This document shows positions 42,569 through 50,378 of a stretch of DNA of 50,603 nt, piece after piece. The stretch spans positions 1 to 50,603 of the forward strand of contig SVQU01000014.1 of the NCBI GenBank assembly GCA_015065165.1, written 5' to 3'. A program made the translations under genes and the position numbers. The stretch comes from Oscillospiraceae bacterium. GTDB taxonomy: Bacteria; Bacillota; Clostridia; Oscillospirales; CAG-382. The stretch's first letter is position 1. Each line of letters opens with the position of its first letter. Under the pieces are notes generated by a model that saw nothing but the letters and a program-made list of their open reading frames with translations, had not been told where the DNA came from and ran no database searches.

Positions 42569-42597
42569 GACCCCGATTTTGATTAAAAGCATTCGTA
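42569..42597 (+). promoter_or_regulatory. Candidate SigI-type promoter of the cohesin-like gene
   Basis: GACCCCG, TTTT, an AAAA stretch and CGTA share spacing exactly with the element before sigI. It ends 40 nt before the start codon. No sigma-A promoter is obvious, which supports SigI control. Confidence 0.6.
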
Positions 42598-42636
42598 GTC
42601 TTAAAATATAAAGCAAAAATAAAAAGGAGACGAATT

Positions 42637-44487
42637 ATGAACAAATCAAAAATCATTTCTATCGTTCTTGCGGTTGCGTTGTGCTTTTCCTGCTGTGTTG
42701 TAGGTCTCGCTTCCGAGGGCACGCCCATTTCTTTTGTGAGCAATCTCGTAAACGAAATCATCGAAAGCAAGCCTGACGAAGCCGCGCTTGAAGAAACCGT
42801 TGCGCTGAATTTTACAATGGATATTACCGTTCCCGAAGCTTATAAAGCGGGTGAAGAAGTTGTTGTTACCGTTGCGGTTAATAACGTAAACGCTTCTAAC
42901 GGACTCCAGCACGTACACGGCGACCTTTATTTTGATACCGATGTTCTCGGTTTTTCCTTTGACCTTAAGGACAAAAAAGAGCTTAAAAACAGCTTTGCAG
43001 GTTATGAGGAATGGGAGGATATGACCCGCCTTAAAACCGACGGAAACGGCACTTGGTGGGTAGAAGTAGATGCAGTTACCGCAGGTGTCGAGGATGAAAA
43101 CGGCGGTTGGCTTTTCTCCAACGTTTTCGAAGACGGCATCCTCGTGTTTAATATAAGCTTCGTTGCCTTGGCAGATGCCTCCGGCGATACCTTGGTTTAC
43201 ATCCCCGACGAAAGCGTATACGGCGACCACTATGCTTTGGAAGAGCCCTACACCCATACCTCTTACGTTGGCGGCGGTTCTCAGGCAGTTATCAACGAAT
43301 ATGAAGAAGAGGCTGCTTCCTCCGAAGAAATAATCGAACCCGAAGTATCCGAAGAAACCTCCGAAGAAATTATTGAACCCGAAGTATCCGAAGAAACCTC
43401 CGAAGAAATAATCGAGCCCGAAGTATCCGAGGAAACCTCCGAAGAAATTATTGAACCCGAAGTATCCGAAGAAACCTCCGAAGAAATAATCGAACCCGAA
43501 GTTTCCGAAGAAACCTCCGAAGAAATAATCGAACCCGAAGTATCCGAAGAAACCTCCGAAGAAATAATCGAGCCCGAAGTTTCCGAGGAAACCTCCGAAG
43601 AAATAATCGAGCCCGAAGTATCCGAAGAAACCTCCGAGGAAATCATCGAGCCCGAAGTTTCCGAAGAAACCTCCGAAGAAATCATTGAACCCGAAGTATC
43701 CGAAGAAACCTCCGAAGAAATCATCGAACCTGAAGTTTCCGAGGAAACCTCCGAGGAAATTATTGAACCCGAAGTATCCGAAGAAACCTCTGAAGAAATA
43801 ATCATTCCTGAAGCATCTGACGATGACGATTCCGACGATGACGACACCGACGATGACGATTCCGACGATGACGACTCCGACGATGACGACACCGACGATG
43901 ACGATTCCGACGATGACGATTCCGACGATGACGATTCTGACGATGATGATTCCGACGATGACGACTTCGACGATGACGATTTCGACGATGACGACTTCGA
44001 CGATGACGATTTCGACGATGACGACTCCGACGATGACGACTCCGACGATGACGAATTCGACGATGATGATTTCGACGATGACGACCGTCATCACGGACAC
44101 CATGGTAAGCACGACGGCAAAAAGCCCGGATGTCAGCGCCCCGAGGGCGAAAAGCCCCAGTGTCCTAATCCCGATTGCACCGAAGAAGATTGCGATTGTG
44201 AAGTAGAACGCCCCGAACGTCCCGAAGGCGAAAAGCCTGAATGTCAGCGCCCCGAAGGTGAAAAACCTCAGTGTCCTAATCCCGATTGCACCGAAGAGGA
44301 TTGCGATTGTGAAGCAGAACGCCCCGAACGTCCCGAAGGCGAAAAGCCTGAATGTCAGTTCCCCGAGGGTGAAAAGCCTGAACACGGTAAGAACTTCGAA
44401 AATAAACGCGGCGAATTCGGTAAAAGCAACAAAGGCTTTGGTTTTGGCTTCGACTTTGGCTTCGACAATGATGACATTGACGACTGA
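42637..44487 (+). CDS. Secreted cohesin-like protein with acidic and Cys-rich repeats
   Basis: This 616-residue protein has a signal peptide (about 1-26). A domain at about 45-200 resembles cohesins or related beta-sandwiches (TVPEAYKAGEEVVVTVAVNN, DLYFDTDVLGF, ILVFNISFVAL). Then come twelve EEIIEPEVSEETS repeats (about 230-385), eighteen X-DDDD pentads (about 394-483), a His/Lys stretch and two Cys-rich repeats with CPNPDC and CDCE motifs. No LPXTG, dockerin or membrane anchor is visible. Very acidic repeats may bind calcium or other cations. The cohesin call is by eye. AAAAGGAG precedes ATG. Confidence 0.8.
   Translation: MNKSKIISIVLAVALCFSCCVVGLASEGTPISFVSNLVNEIIESKPDEAALEETVALNFTMDITVPEAYKAGEEVVVTVAVNNVNASNGLQHVHGDLYFDTDVLGFSFDLKDKKELKNSFAGYEEWEDMTRLKTDGNGTWWVEVDAVTAGVEDENGGWLFSNVFEDGILVFNISFVALADASGDTLVYIPDESVYGDHYALEEPYTHTSYVGGGSQAVINEYEEEAASSEEIIEPEVSEETSEEIIEPEVSEETSEEIIEPEVSEETSEEIIEPEVSEETSEEIIEPEVSEETSEEIIEPEVSEETSEEIIEPEVSEETSEEIIEPEVSEETSEEIIEPEVSEETSEEIIEPEVSEETSEEIIEPEVSEETSEEIIEPEVSEETSEEIIIPEASDDDDSDDDDTDDDDSDDDDSDDDDTDDDDSDDDDSDDDDSDDDDSDDDDFDDDDFDDDDFDDDDFDDDDSDDDDSDDDEFDDDDFDDDDRHHGHHGKHDGKKPGCQRPEGEKPQCPNPDCTEEDCDCEVERPERPEGEKPECQRPEGEKPQCPNPDCTEEDCDCEAERPERPEGEKPECQFPEGEKPEHGKNFENKRGEFGKSNKGFGFGFDFGFDNDDIDD
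43324..43791 (+). repeat. Twelve 39-bp repeats (EEIIEPEVSEETS)
   Basis: Twelve uninterrupted 39-bp units code the same 13 residues, with synonymous changes between units (ATA ATC GAA / ATT ATT GAA; GTA / GTT). A degenerate thirteenth follows. The unit length equals that of the rsgI repeats. Confidence 0.92.
43816..44085 (+). repeat. Eighteen 15-bp repeats (X-Asp4)
   Basis: Eighteen units of 15 bp encode S/T/F followed by four acidic residues, mostly GAC GAT GAC GAT. The pattern is like Ser-Asp repeats of surface adhesins, but with Phe or Thr in some places. Confidence 0.9.
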
Positions 44488-44519
44488 TTCAATCGTTTAG
44501 CAATAAAATCTCTCCCCTA

Positions 44520-44558
44520 AAAAAACATCACCCTACAAAACCTAGGGTGATGTTTTTT
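44520..44558 (+). terminator. Terminator of the cohesin-like gene
   Basis: aaaacatcacccta pairs with tagggtgatgtttt and is flanked by A- and T-runs, 33 nt after the stop codon. Confidence 0.85.
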
Positions 44559-44579
44559 GTTGTCATCGTTTTATTCGTT

Positions 44580-44696
44580 TTAAATTGAATATTCTTGCTT
44601 TATCATTTCTACCAGTTCTTTTGCGGGCAACGGCAGGGAATGCCCCTTTTTCTTCACAAGAACAATTTCCCGTGGAGGCAGAGGCCAATTCCCGAT
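44580..44696 (-). pseudogene. C-terminal fragment of a LysR-type regulator
   Basis: Directly after the DUF5412 stop codon the minus strand encodes about 38 residues (PLPPREIVLVKKKG then LPAKELVEMIKQEY and a stop) without a start. This pattern is that of the last strands and helix of LysR substrate-binding domains. The rest of the gene is missing, so it appears to be a leftover from a deletion. Confidence 0.45.
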
Positions 44697-45401
44697 TTAT
44701 TCTATTTCATATTCAACGGAATTGATTACCAGACAATTATCGTCTTTCCAATGAATTTGCATATTTTTAAACTCGCCCCAATCGCCAACGTACACTCTTT
44801 GGCGTTTCTTTTCGATTTTAAAAAGAATCGCATTGATTTTGCTTTTCTCACAAACAACAACAAGAGTATTTCCGCCAAGAGCGCCTTGATTGCTGTCTAT
44901 TACTTCGGCATAATATTCTCCGTTTGGCGATTCAACAGTCTGTACAACAGTGTTTTGACCAATGTTGCCAAAAATCGGGACAAGAAAACTGAAAAAGCAA
45001 ATCGGCAATATCATTAGTGCGGATAATACCAAAGCCGGAATTTTAAGTGCTAAAGGCTTTCCGTGTTTTACCGCCAAGAAGCAACAACTTCCCGCAGAAA
45101 CCAAAACACTTGCAATTACCCAAATTTGAGGATTTTTGATAATAAAAAATACAGCATTAATTAAGGATAAGGGTGTGATAATAGCCAATAAAATCCCCAC
45201 TGCGCTGTTTTCAAAAGTGCTTTTAGCGATAAGGTCCAGAACAATTATAGACACGGAGATTGCGGCAATAACGAGGGAAAAAGCGGTAACACTTATAAGC
45301 TTAAAAGTATACCCGAAACACGCTGTTATTATAACACCTGCGGGATATAGTATTGTCAGCGCAAATAGTAAGCATACCAAAACCGATAGCGTTTTTTTCA
45401 T
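44697..45401 (-). CDS. DUF5412-like membrane protein
   Basis: This 234-residue protein has about four membrane segments in the first 140 residues and a soluble C-terminal domain starting VVQTVESPNGEYYAEVIDSNQGALGGNTLVVV, the signature seen in DUF5412 proteins. The ATG overlaps the truncated brxC stop by 4 nt (ATATGA). It probably was not an original BREX member: a promoter-like stretch for it lies inside the odd last ~20 codons of brxC. Confidence 0.72.
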   Translation of the reverse strand: MKKTLSVLVCLLFALTILYPAGVIITACFGYTFKLISVTAFSLVIAAISVSIIVLDLIAKSTFENSAVGILLAIITPLSLINAVFFIIKNPQIWVIASVLVSAGSCCFLAVKHGKPLALKIPALVLSALMILPICFFSFLVPIFGNIGQNTVVQTVESPNGEYYAEVIDSNQGALGGNTLVVVCEKSKINAILFKIEKKRQRVYVGDWGEFKNMQIHWKDDNCLVINSVEYEIE

Positions 45402-48400
45402 ATATAGAACCCTATTCTTTCCCCAACATTATTGCATAGCGGTTTGAGAGAAACTTTGATAAAACGCAGAACAACGTAGTTAATAATATACCGGGAATGC
45501 CGAGCATTTACAATAAAAGTCTTACTGTCATCGTAAATGCCCATAAGTTTGATAGCACGGTCAAAGATACCGAGCTGATCACCTGCAAAGAACTTTTTAA
45601 CGGGTTCGTAGTCCTCTGCAAAGTCAAGGAAATCATCACGCTTTGCATCTACGCCTGCGAAGAACTCGTTAGGATATTTCATCTGCAAAACTTCTGCAAG
45701 AAGTCGCTTGCCCGTGAAGATTACACTTCTGCCGGGATACTGCGGTTGGTTGCTATAATGGATTTCCAATTTCTCAAGATCGGTTTTGAGATTAGAAGCA
45801 TAGCCCATAAAACTTTTCATAATAGCATCGTCATCTTCGCTCGAAGAAGTGATGTGGAAAAGTTCTTTCATTACTTCACGGACAGATTTCTTCTGCTTCT
45901 CATTAGCCTTTACTCTACGCTCCGTCATCAGCTTCTCTGTAAACTCCTTGCGAGTCAGGAAACGGATGATTTCTTCTTCCGTCTTTGAGAGCAGAGTCAC
46001 GGCTTCGTTATTTACATACAGAGATATGTCGCCGTTCTTAAAGAGCTTTGCTACGAGCCAATGCACATCTGCTTCAACAAAGCCGTAAGGCGGAGCAATA
46101 AAACGGTCTAACAAGGACTTCATAGAAGTCTTGGTATGTCTTGCCGTGTTCAAAGCGATGTAGTCATTAACATCATTGAGTGCCAAACTGTTCTTAGTTT
46201 CTGTTGTTCCACCGAGCGTAAGCTGCTGATGGTTGTCCCTAAACAATGCACGAATATCGCTCTCACTTGTGGCAGCATCAATGTAAGAAAGTTTATGGAA
46301 TACACTTCCAGCAAGTTTACCCATAGCATCATTGATGCGGGACACGATTTCTTTAGACGAGGACTGAACCTTGTCGCCATTTACATAAATGTCTGCTGCT
46401 TTGAGTGCTTCAGCAAGGAACAATTTTGCTTGCTCGTTGTGTTCACGAAGTTCGACTTTCTTATCTGCCTTGATTTGCTCATACTTCGTAACTGCATTTG
46501 TAGCATCGAAACGAATGAACTTCTCAATCTGTAATGCGGAACGGATTTCATCAAGGAATGTGCGGTCATCAGGTAACACCACAAGTACACAACGGCTCTG
46601 ACCGGAAAGCATACGCATAGTGGTTTCATCAGATACTTCATCGCTATTCGGTGTAAGCACTTTGAGCGTTAAGTGATAATTCTGATTTGCTTTGTAAGGC
46701 TTGTCGTCTACGATCTGATTGAAACGATAAGCATAGCGACCGTTGAAAGCGGGATAGCGATACTGTTTCTCATCATATAGTCCGTCAAAAATGAGTTCAG
46801 ATACCTTTGCGGTAATTTCAGCAGGCTCAATAGACTGTGCTTCAACAGCTCTATTGATTTCTTGTTCCTCGTTAGTCAGGAACACATAGGTTTCGCCGCT
46901 TTTCTGAACGAGAGTTTGACGAATAAGCCTTTTAAGAGCATCCTCAACTTTTTGACGAAGTTGCAGTCTGTCCTCGTCAATGTAGGAAACCATAAGGCTT
47001 GTGATATTCTCGATATTTGCTTTGATCTCTTTTACATACTTAATCATAAAGAGTGTTTTCAGCACGTTTACATCAAAGCACTCTCTTTCGTGATTAGGAT
47101 TGAGATAATCATTATCCAAAGCACGAACTATAACGCCCTTGTGGGAATGGTCGATAAATTCCTCAAGAGGTTCATAGAACATATTGAACGGAACTAAAGC
47201 TCCGGGTTCCTTGTTCATTACACCCATAGCAGACTCTTTGAACAAAGCAAGCATAGAACGCTCGCCATCTGCCAAGTGCTTACCCGATGCACCAAAGGTA
47301 CGGATTGCAGTAAGTACGCTGCCGAGCAAATTGAACTGATAAGGAATGAAAGGATATACGGCAGAGAAGTTTTCTCTGTCGGAATACAGTTTCTTTTCAA
47401 TACCATCATTGAACATAATCAAGTTCTTAATGATAGTTGCTTTATCGTCATACAAAAGGGTAAGGGTTTCTCTACCCGCATCGTTTTTCTCAAGTATTCT
47501 CTTTCTGATAACTTCGTCTGCATTTGCAGAGGAAAGAGAAAGACGAGTATCAAAACGACCTTGAATCTTCGAGAAGTCGTTGCCCTTAGTCTTTGTAATG
47601 GAGTCAATATCCTGCTGACTTGTTACGATAACCCAAGCCTTACCGTGACAAGCTGTGCCGAGATCTTCGGTAACAGTCTGAAGGTTAAGCATCAACTTGG
47701 AATCATCACCGATATATTGTCCGATTTCATCAACTAAGAAAACAACGTGGTGGTTGTTGCCCTTTTGGTCGATGTATTTCTTTACCATATCGGCAAATCT
47801 TTCGATACTGATTGCGTAAGGCTCGGTAGCTTTTTCACACCAATTACGAGCAGCTTCAACGCTCATAAATCCGATTTCAGAAAGTGCATCAACAATATCG
47901 TCCTGAATGAAGTCGATGGCATATCGTTCTTCATCCCAAGAAGAACCGTTAATATTTTCAAATGCTGCTTTGAAATCGCCATACTTCTTTTCGGAAGTTA
48001 AACGTCTTTCAAGGTCAGCGACATAAGGGTATGCTCCGCAAAAGCCTTGCATTTCGTTAAAGGCTTTTAAGAATACGGAAACGATAGCATCCTTAGTTTG
48101 CTTTCCGGTGCTTTCACCTTTGGAGTCAACATTGAATAGGATTACGTCTGTGGAAGTGGTAGCTGCCAATTTCATATCAGCAAGCACCATATTGTCCCTA
48201 ATCTTATTGTCCTTGATAAAGTAGTCAATGGCACTCATACCATCAACGACTTTGTTTGCAAGCAAGTAAGAGAGGATCTTCAAGAAGTGTGATTTACCAC
48301 TTCCGAAGAAACCTGAAATCCATACACCCATTTTGTCGGTGGTTCCGACAATGCCACGCTTATAGCTTGAGAAGAAGTCAGCAAAATGTTTTTGCAGTTC

Positions 48401-48520
48401 TCTTGTAACAACATATTCTTCAAGCTCTTGTCTAATATTTTCATCTTCGCCTTGTCCGACTTTGATAACGCCTTTAATGTCACGGTCAATAGGCTTTGCA
48501 AAAATGTTTTGTATTCTCAT
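45398..48520 (-). CDS. brxC: BREX P-loop ATPase BrxC (PglY), apparently 3'-truncated
   Basis: The protein is 1040 residues from the ATG at 48520, which has AAGGAG 8 nt upstream; a TTG two codons earlier is too close to the RBS. Walker A GFFGSGKSH lies near residues 70-78 and Walker B VVFLVDEIGQY near 260-270. It is the large ATPase of BREX phage defence. Family members are usually around 1200 residues. The last ~20 residues (LRFIKVSLKPLCNNVGERIGFYI) look like read-through into a neighbour's upstream region, so the true C-terminal part seems lost. Confidence 0.9.
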   Translation of the reverse strand: MRIQNIFAKPIDRDIKGVIKVGQGEDENIRQELEEYVVTRELQKHFADFFSSYKRGIVGTTDKMGVWISGFFGSGKSHFLKILSYLLANKVVDGMSAIDYFIKDNKIRDNMVLADMKLAATTSTDVILFNVDSKGESTGKQTKDAIVSVFLKAFNEMQGFCGAYPYVADLERRLTSEKKYGDFKAAFENINGSSWDEERYAIDFIQDDIVDALSEIGFMSVEAARNWCEKATEPYAISIERFADMVKKYIDQKGNNHHVVFLVDEIGQYIGDDSKLMLNLQTVTEDLGTACHGKAWVIVTSQQDIDSITKTKGNDFSKIQGRFDTRLSLSSANADEVIRKRILEKNDAGRETLTLLYDDKATIIKNLIMFNDGIEKKLYSDRENFSAVYPFIPYQFNLLGSVLTAIRTFGASGKHLADGERSMLALFKESAMGVMNKEPGALVPFNMFYEPLEEFIDHSHKGVIVRALDNDYLNPNHERECFDVNVLKTLFMIKYVKEIKANIENITSLMVSYIDEDRLQLRQKVEDALKRLIRQTLVQKSGETYVFLTNEEQEINRAVEAQSIEPAEITAKVSELIFDGLYDEKQYRYPAFNGRYAYRFNQIVDDKPYKANQNYHLTLKVLTPNSDEVSDETTMRMLSGQSRCVLVVLPDDRTFLDEIRSALQIEKFIRFDATNAVTKYEQIKADKKVELREHNEQAKLFLAEALKAADIYVNGDKVQSSSKEIVSRINDAMGKLAGSVFHKLSYIDAATSESDIRALFRDNHQQLTLGGTTETKNSLALNDVNDYIALNTARHTKTSMKSLLDRFIAPPYGFVEADVHWLVAKLFKNGDISLYVNNEAVTLLSKTEEEIIRFLTRKEFTEKLMTERRVKANEKQKKSVREVMKELFHITSSSEDDDAIMKSFMGYASNLKTDLEKLEIHYSNQPQYPGRSVIFTGKRLLAEVLQMKYPNEFFAGVDAKRDDFLDFAEDYEPVKKFFAGDQLGIFDRAIKLMGIYDDSKTFIVNARHSRYIINYVVLRFIKVSLKPLCNNVGERIGFYI

Positions 48521-48532
48521 ATTCAATGCTCC

Positions 48533-49111
48533 TTAATCCACCAATTTGAAAGCACGGTAGTAGTTATCGTCTTTGATTTCGTTAAACAAGATAAGCTCTT
48601 GTCCGTCATACTTACCGGGATAGAACATTACCACCGGAACATTATCAATAACTTGATGCAAGTTATTGAGGACTGTGTGAGAGCGAATTATCGGGAAACA
48701 CTTTCCAACACCCACAAGGAAAACGATTGCTTTTTCGGGTGTTCTTTCCCTGATATACTCAACGATCAAACCGTCAGTAGATGTAATTCTCATTAAATTA
48801 GAAACTGCGGTACTGACCTTTTGAAATCCCTTTTTCTTTTCGATGTCATAGCATTTTTCCAAGTAGCCTTTATCTTTCAAAATGGAAATCACAATTTCAT
48901 AAAGGTCAAATACAACGATCTTATAATCATCTGTGGAACTCTCGTTCTTTTTCTGTATGTATTCAATTCGTTCTCTTACATAGAGTTCTTCTTCAGCGGG
49001 GTAATCAAAAATGTAGTAGCCTACTTCATTACCTAAACCCTTATTCTCTCTAAAGGCAGGCTTTTTGATTATCTGCTCCGCTTTGTCAAAGCGTTGTGCT
49101 AATACATTCAT
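48533..49111 (-). CDS. brxB: BREX protein BrxB (DUF1788)
   Basis: This 192-residue protein matches the DUF1788 family: an N-terminal helix with AQRFDKAEQIIKKP, the YIFDYPAEEELYVRERIEYI segment, KIVVFDLYEIVI and a C-terminal PVVMFYPGKYDGQELILF. BrxB is part of type 1 BREX, with unclear biochemical role. It starts 1 nt after brxA ends. Confidence 0.9.
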   Translation of the reverse strand: MNVLAQRFDKAEQIIKKPAFRENKGLGNEVGYYIFDYPAEEELYVRERIEYIQKKNESSTDDYKIVVFDLYEIVISILKDKGYLEKCYDIEKKKGFQKVSTAVSNLMRITSTDGLIVEYIRERTPEKAIVFLVGVGKCFPIIRSHTVLNNLHQVIDNVPVVMFYPGKYDGQELILFNEIKDDNYYRAFKLVD

Positions 49112-49112
49112 C

Positions 49113-49739
49113 TTAGAACACCCCCGTTATTGCTTTTACTATGGAAGTTTCACCGCTTGCTTCAAGATAGCGTTCCAACGCTATATCAAGAAGTGGTGGT
49201 GTTATAGTTTTCTTCTTGTCAACTACCGTCAGCAGGTTTGCATCTGTCAGGAAGTTGAAGTAGCAAGACTGAACTCTTTTCTTTGTTCCGTCAGTCCATT
49301 CGGCAACTGCTTCACTTTGGACTTCCTTGTTTCGGAAGAAAATACTTGCATCCGATGCCTCAAGAACATTAGTACCGATAATTGCTTTCTCTCTGTAAAC
49401 CTCATTGATAAACTCGAAAAACAATCTATCTTGTCGAATAATGCAGATAAGGTTTAAGAGTTTCTGTGTTGCCAAATCAGATGAAAAGAACAGTTCAATT
49501 CCTTTCTCATCAATGTGTGCTGCACGAGTTGATATATAGCCAAATATTCTTTTTGCTCTGTATTCATTAGGTGAACCAAAAAGATTTTCTTGGATCACCA
49601 TTACCTTGATCTGTTCAGGCATATAACCTTCCGAGATAAGTTTCAAATATTTCTTAAACTCAACAAACCAAAATGATTGCGACATTATGCCTGCTGAGTA
49701 GGTTTTTGTGTTTTGTTGGTTGCTTTGTGTATCTGCCAT
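49113..49739 (-). CDS. brxA: BREX protein BrxA (DUF1819)
   Basis: The protein is 208 residues from the ATG at 49739, chosen because GGAG is 7 nt upstream; an ATG two codons earlier is only 2 nt from it. DUF1819 features are the YSAGIMSQSFWFVEFKKYLKLISEG opening and the helical C-terminal part. BrxA is a small DNA-binding protein in type 1 BREX. It follows the XRE gene closely. Confidence 0.9.
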   Translation of the reverse strand: MADTQSNQQNTKTYSAGIMSQSFWFVEFKKYLKLISEGYMPEQIKVMVIQENLFGSPNEYRAKRIFGYISTRAAHIDEKGIELFFSSDLATQKLLNLICIIRQDRLFFEFINEVYREKAIIGTNVLEASDASIFFRNKEVQSEAVAEWTDGTKKRVQSCYFNFLTDANLLTVVDKKKTITPPLLDIALERYLEASGETSIVKAITGVF

Positions 49740-49741
49740 TC

Positions 49742-50035
49742 TCATTCTCCGTCCTGCGAGTTAGTTCCCGATAAATAACAATCAAGCTCATTAGTATAAA
49801 TGTCATAAACTTTCATCAAGAGATTAGTTTCGGGGTTTTTGTGGAACACTAAGAAGCAGGACATAAAGATACTCCACGACATTTTTCTCTTTTTATTCTC
49901 AACTGCTACTAAAGTCTGCCGACTAACTCCAATCATTTCTGCTAATTGAGCTTGTGACAAAGATGCTTTTGCTCTCAATGTAGGCAAATTATTAGTCATA
50001 TTCTCGATCATTTTTTCTTTAATATTTTCATTCAT
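49742..50035 (-). CDS. XRE-family regulator heading the BREX operon
   Basis: This 97-residue protein has a helix-turn-helix at about 22-45 (KASLSQAQLAEMIGVSRQTLVAVENKK), near the sequence of Cro/C.AhdI-type repressors. GGAGG is 8 nt before the ATG. It is the first gene on the BREX transcript, where many BREX loci carry a BrxR (WYL) regulator instead. It may bind the inverted repeat nearby. Confidence 0.88.
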   Translation of the reverse strand: MNENIKEKMIENMTNNLPTLRAKASLSQAQLAEMIGVSRQTLVAVENKKRKMSWSIFMSCFLVFHKNPETNLLMKVYDIYTNELDCYLSGTNSQDGE

Positions 50036-50065
50036 TAGGTCGTCCTCCTACGCAATATAGGAAAT

Positions 50066-50084
50066 TTTCGTGAAGTATACTACT
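50066..50084. repeat. 19-bp inverted repeat, left copy
   Basis: TTTCGTGAAGTATACTACT is exactly complementary to 50321-50339. It lies between the BREX promoter and the XRE gene, in the 5' leader. It contains the AGTATACT palindrome, a plausible regulator site. Confidence 0.65.
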
Positions 50085-50120
50085 TGACGGGTGGATACAC
50101 CGACACAAATAGACCTTATA

Positions 50121-50149
50121 ATTATACACAATGTTGTCGGATTTGTCAA
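50121..50149 (-). promoter_or_regulatory. Promoter of the BREX operon
   Basis: On the minus strand TTGACA, a 17-nt spacer and TATAAT lie about 86 nt upstream of the XRE gene. Confidence 0.75.
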
Positions 50150-50269
50150 TATGACACCCTCAAATGTTCCTCTTTGTTCAAAATTTTCTGAGCAAAACCC
50201 GTTAAAAACTGCAAACTCAGTAGTCGGTACTCCAAATTAAGGACTTTAACGCCGTCAAAACAACAGTCA

Positions 50270-50316
50270 AAAACCCCTGAAACAGCCTATATAAATGGCT
50301 TTTCAGGGGTTTTGTC
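50270..50316. terminator. Bidirectional terminator upstream of the BREX promoter
   Basis: aaaacccctgaaa pairs with tttcaggggtttt, with an inner agcc/ggct stem. It insulates the BREX promoter from the gene at 50379. Confidence 0.75.
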
Positions 50317-50320
50317 GTTG

Positions 50321-50339
50321 AGTAGTATACTTCACGAAA
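50321..50339. repeat. 19-bp inverted repeat, right copy
   Basis: AGTAGTATACTTCACGAAA is the reverse complement of 50066-50084. The pair encloses 236 bp holding only the BREX promoter and a terminator. Similarity continues weakly past the 19 bp (ACTTGACGG against ACTCAACGA). Confidence 0.65.
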
Positions 50340-50378
50340 CAGAGTTGCATATTACAGGTGCTTATGGCATCTGTTTTT

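Noticed and set aside
42646..44385. A 579-codon open frame on the minus strand opposite the cohesin-like gene
   Set aside because: It exists because the repeats lack stop codons in several frames. Its translation is a low-complexity series of Ile/Val/Phe/Gly units with no start signals, while the plus strand has signal peptide, RBS, promoter and terminator.
50066..50339. Insertion sequence bounded by the 19-bp inverted repeats
   Set aside because: The 236 bp between them have no coding capacity, and no target-site duplication was seen.
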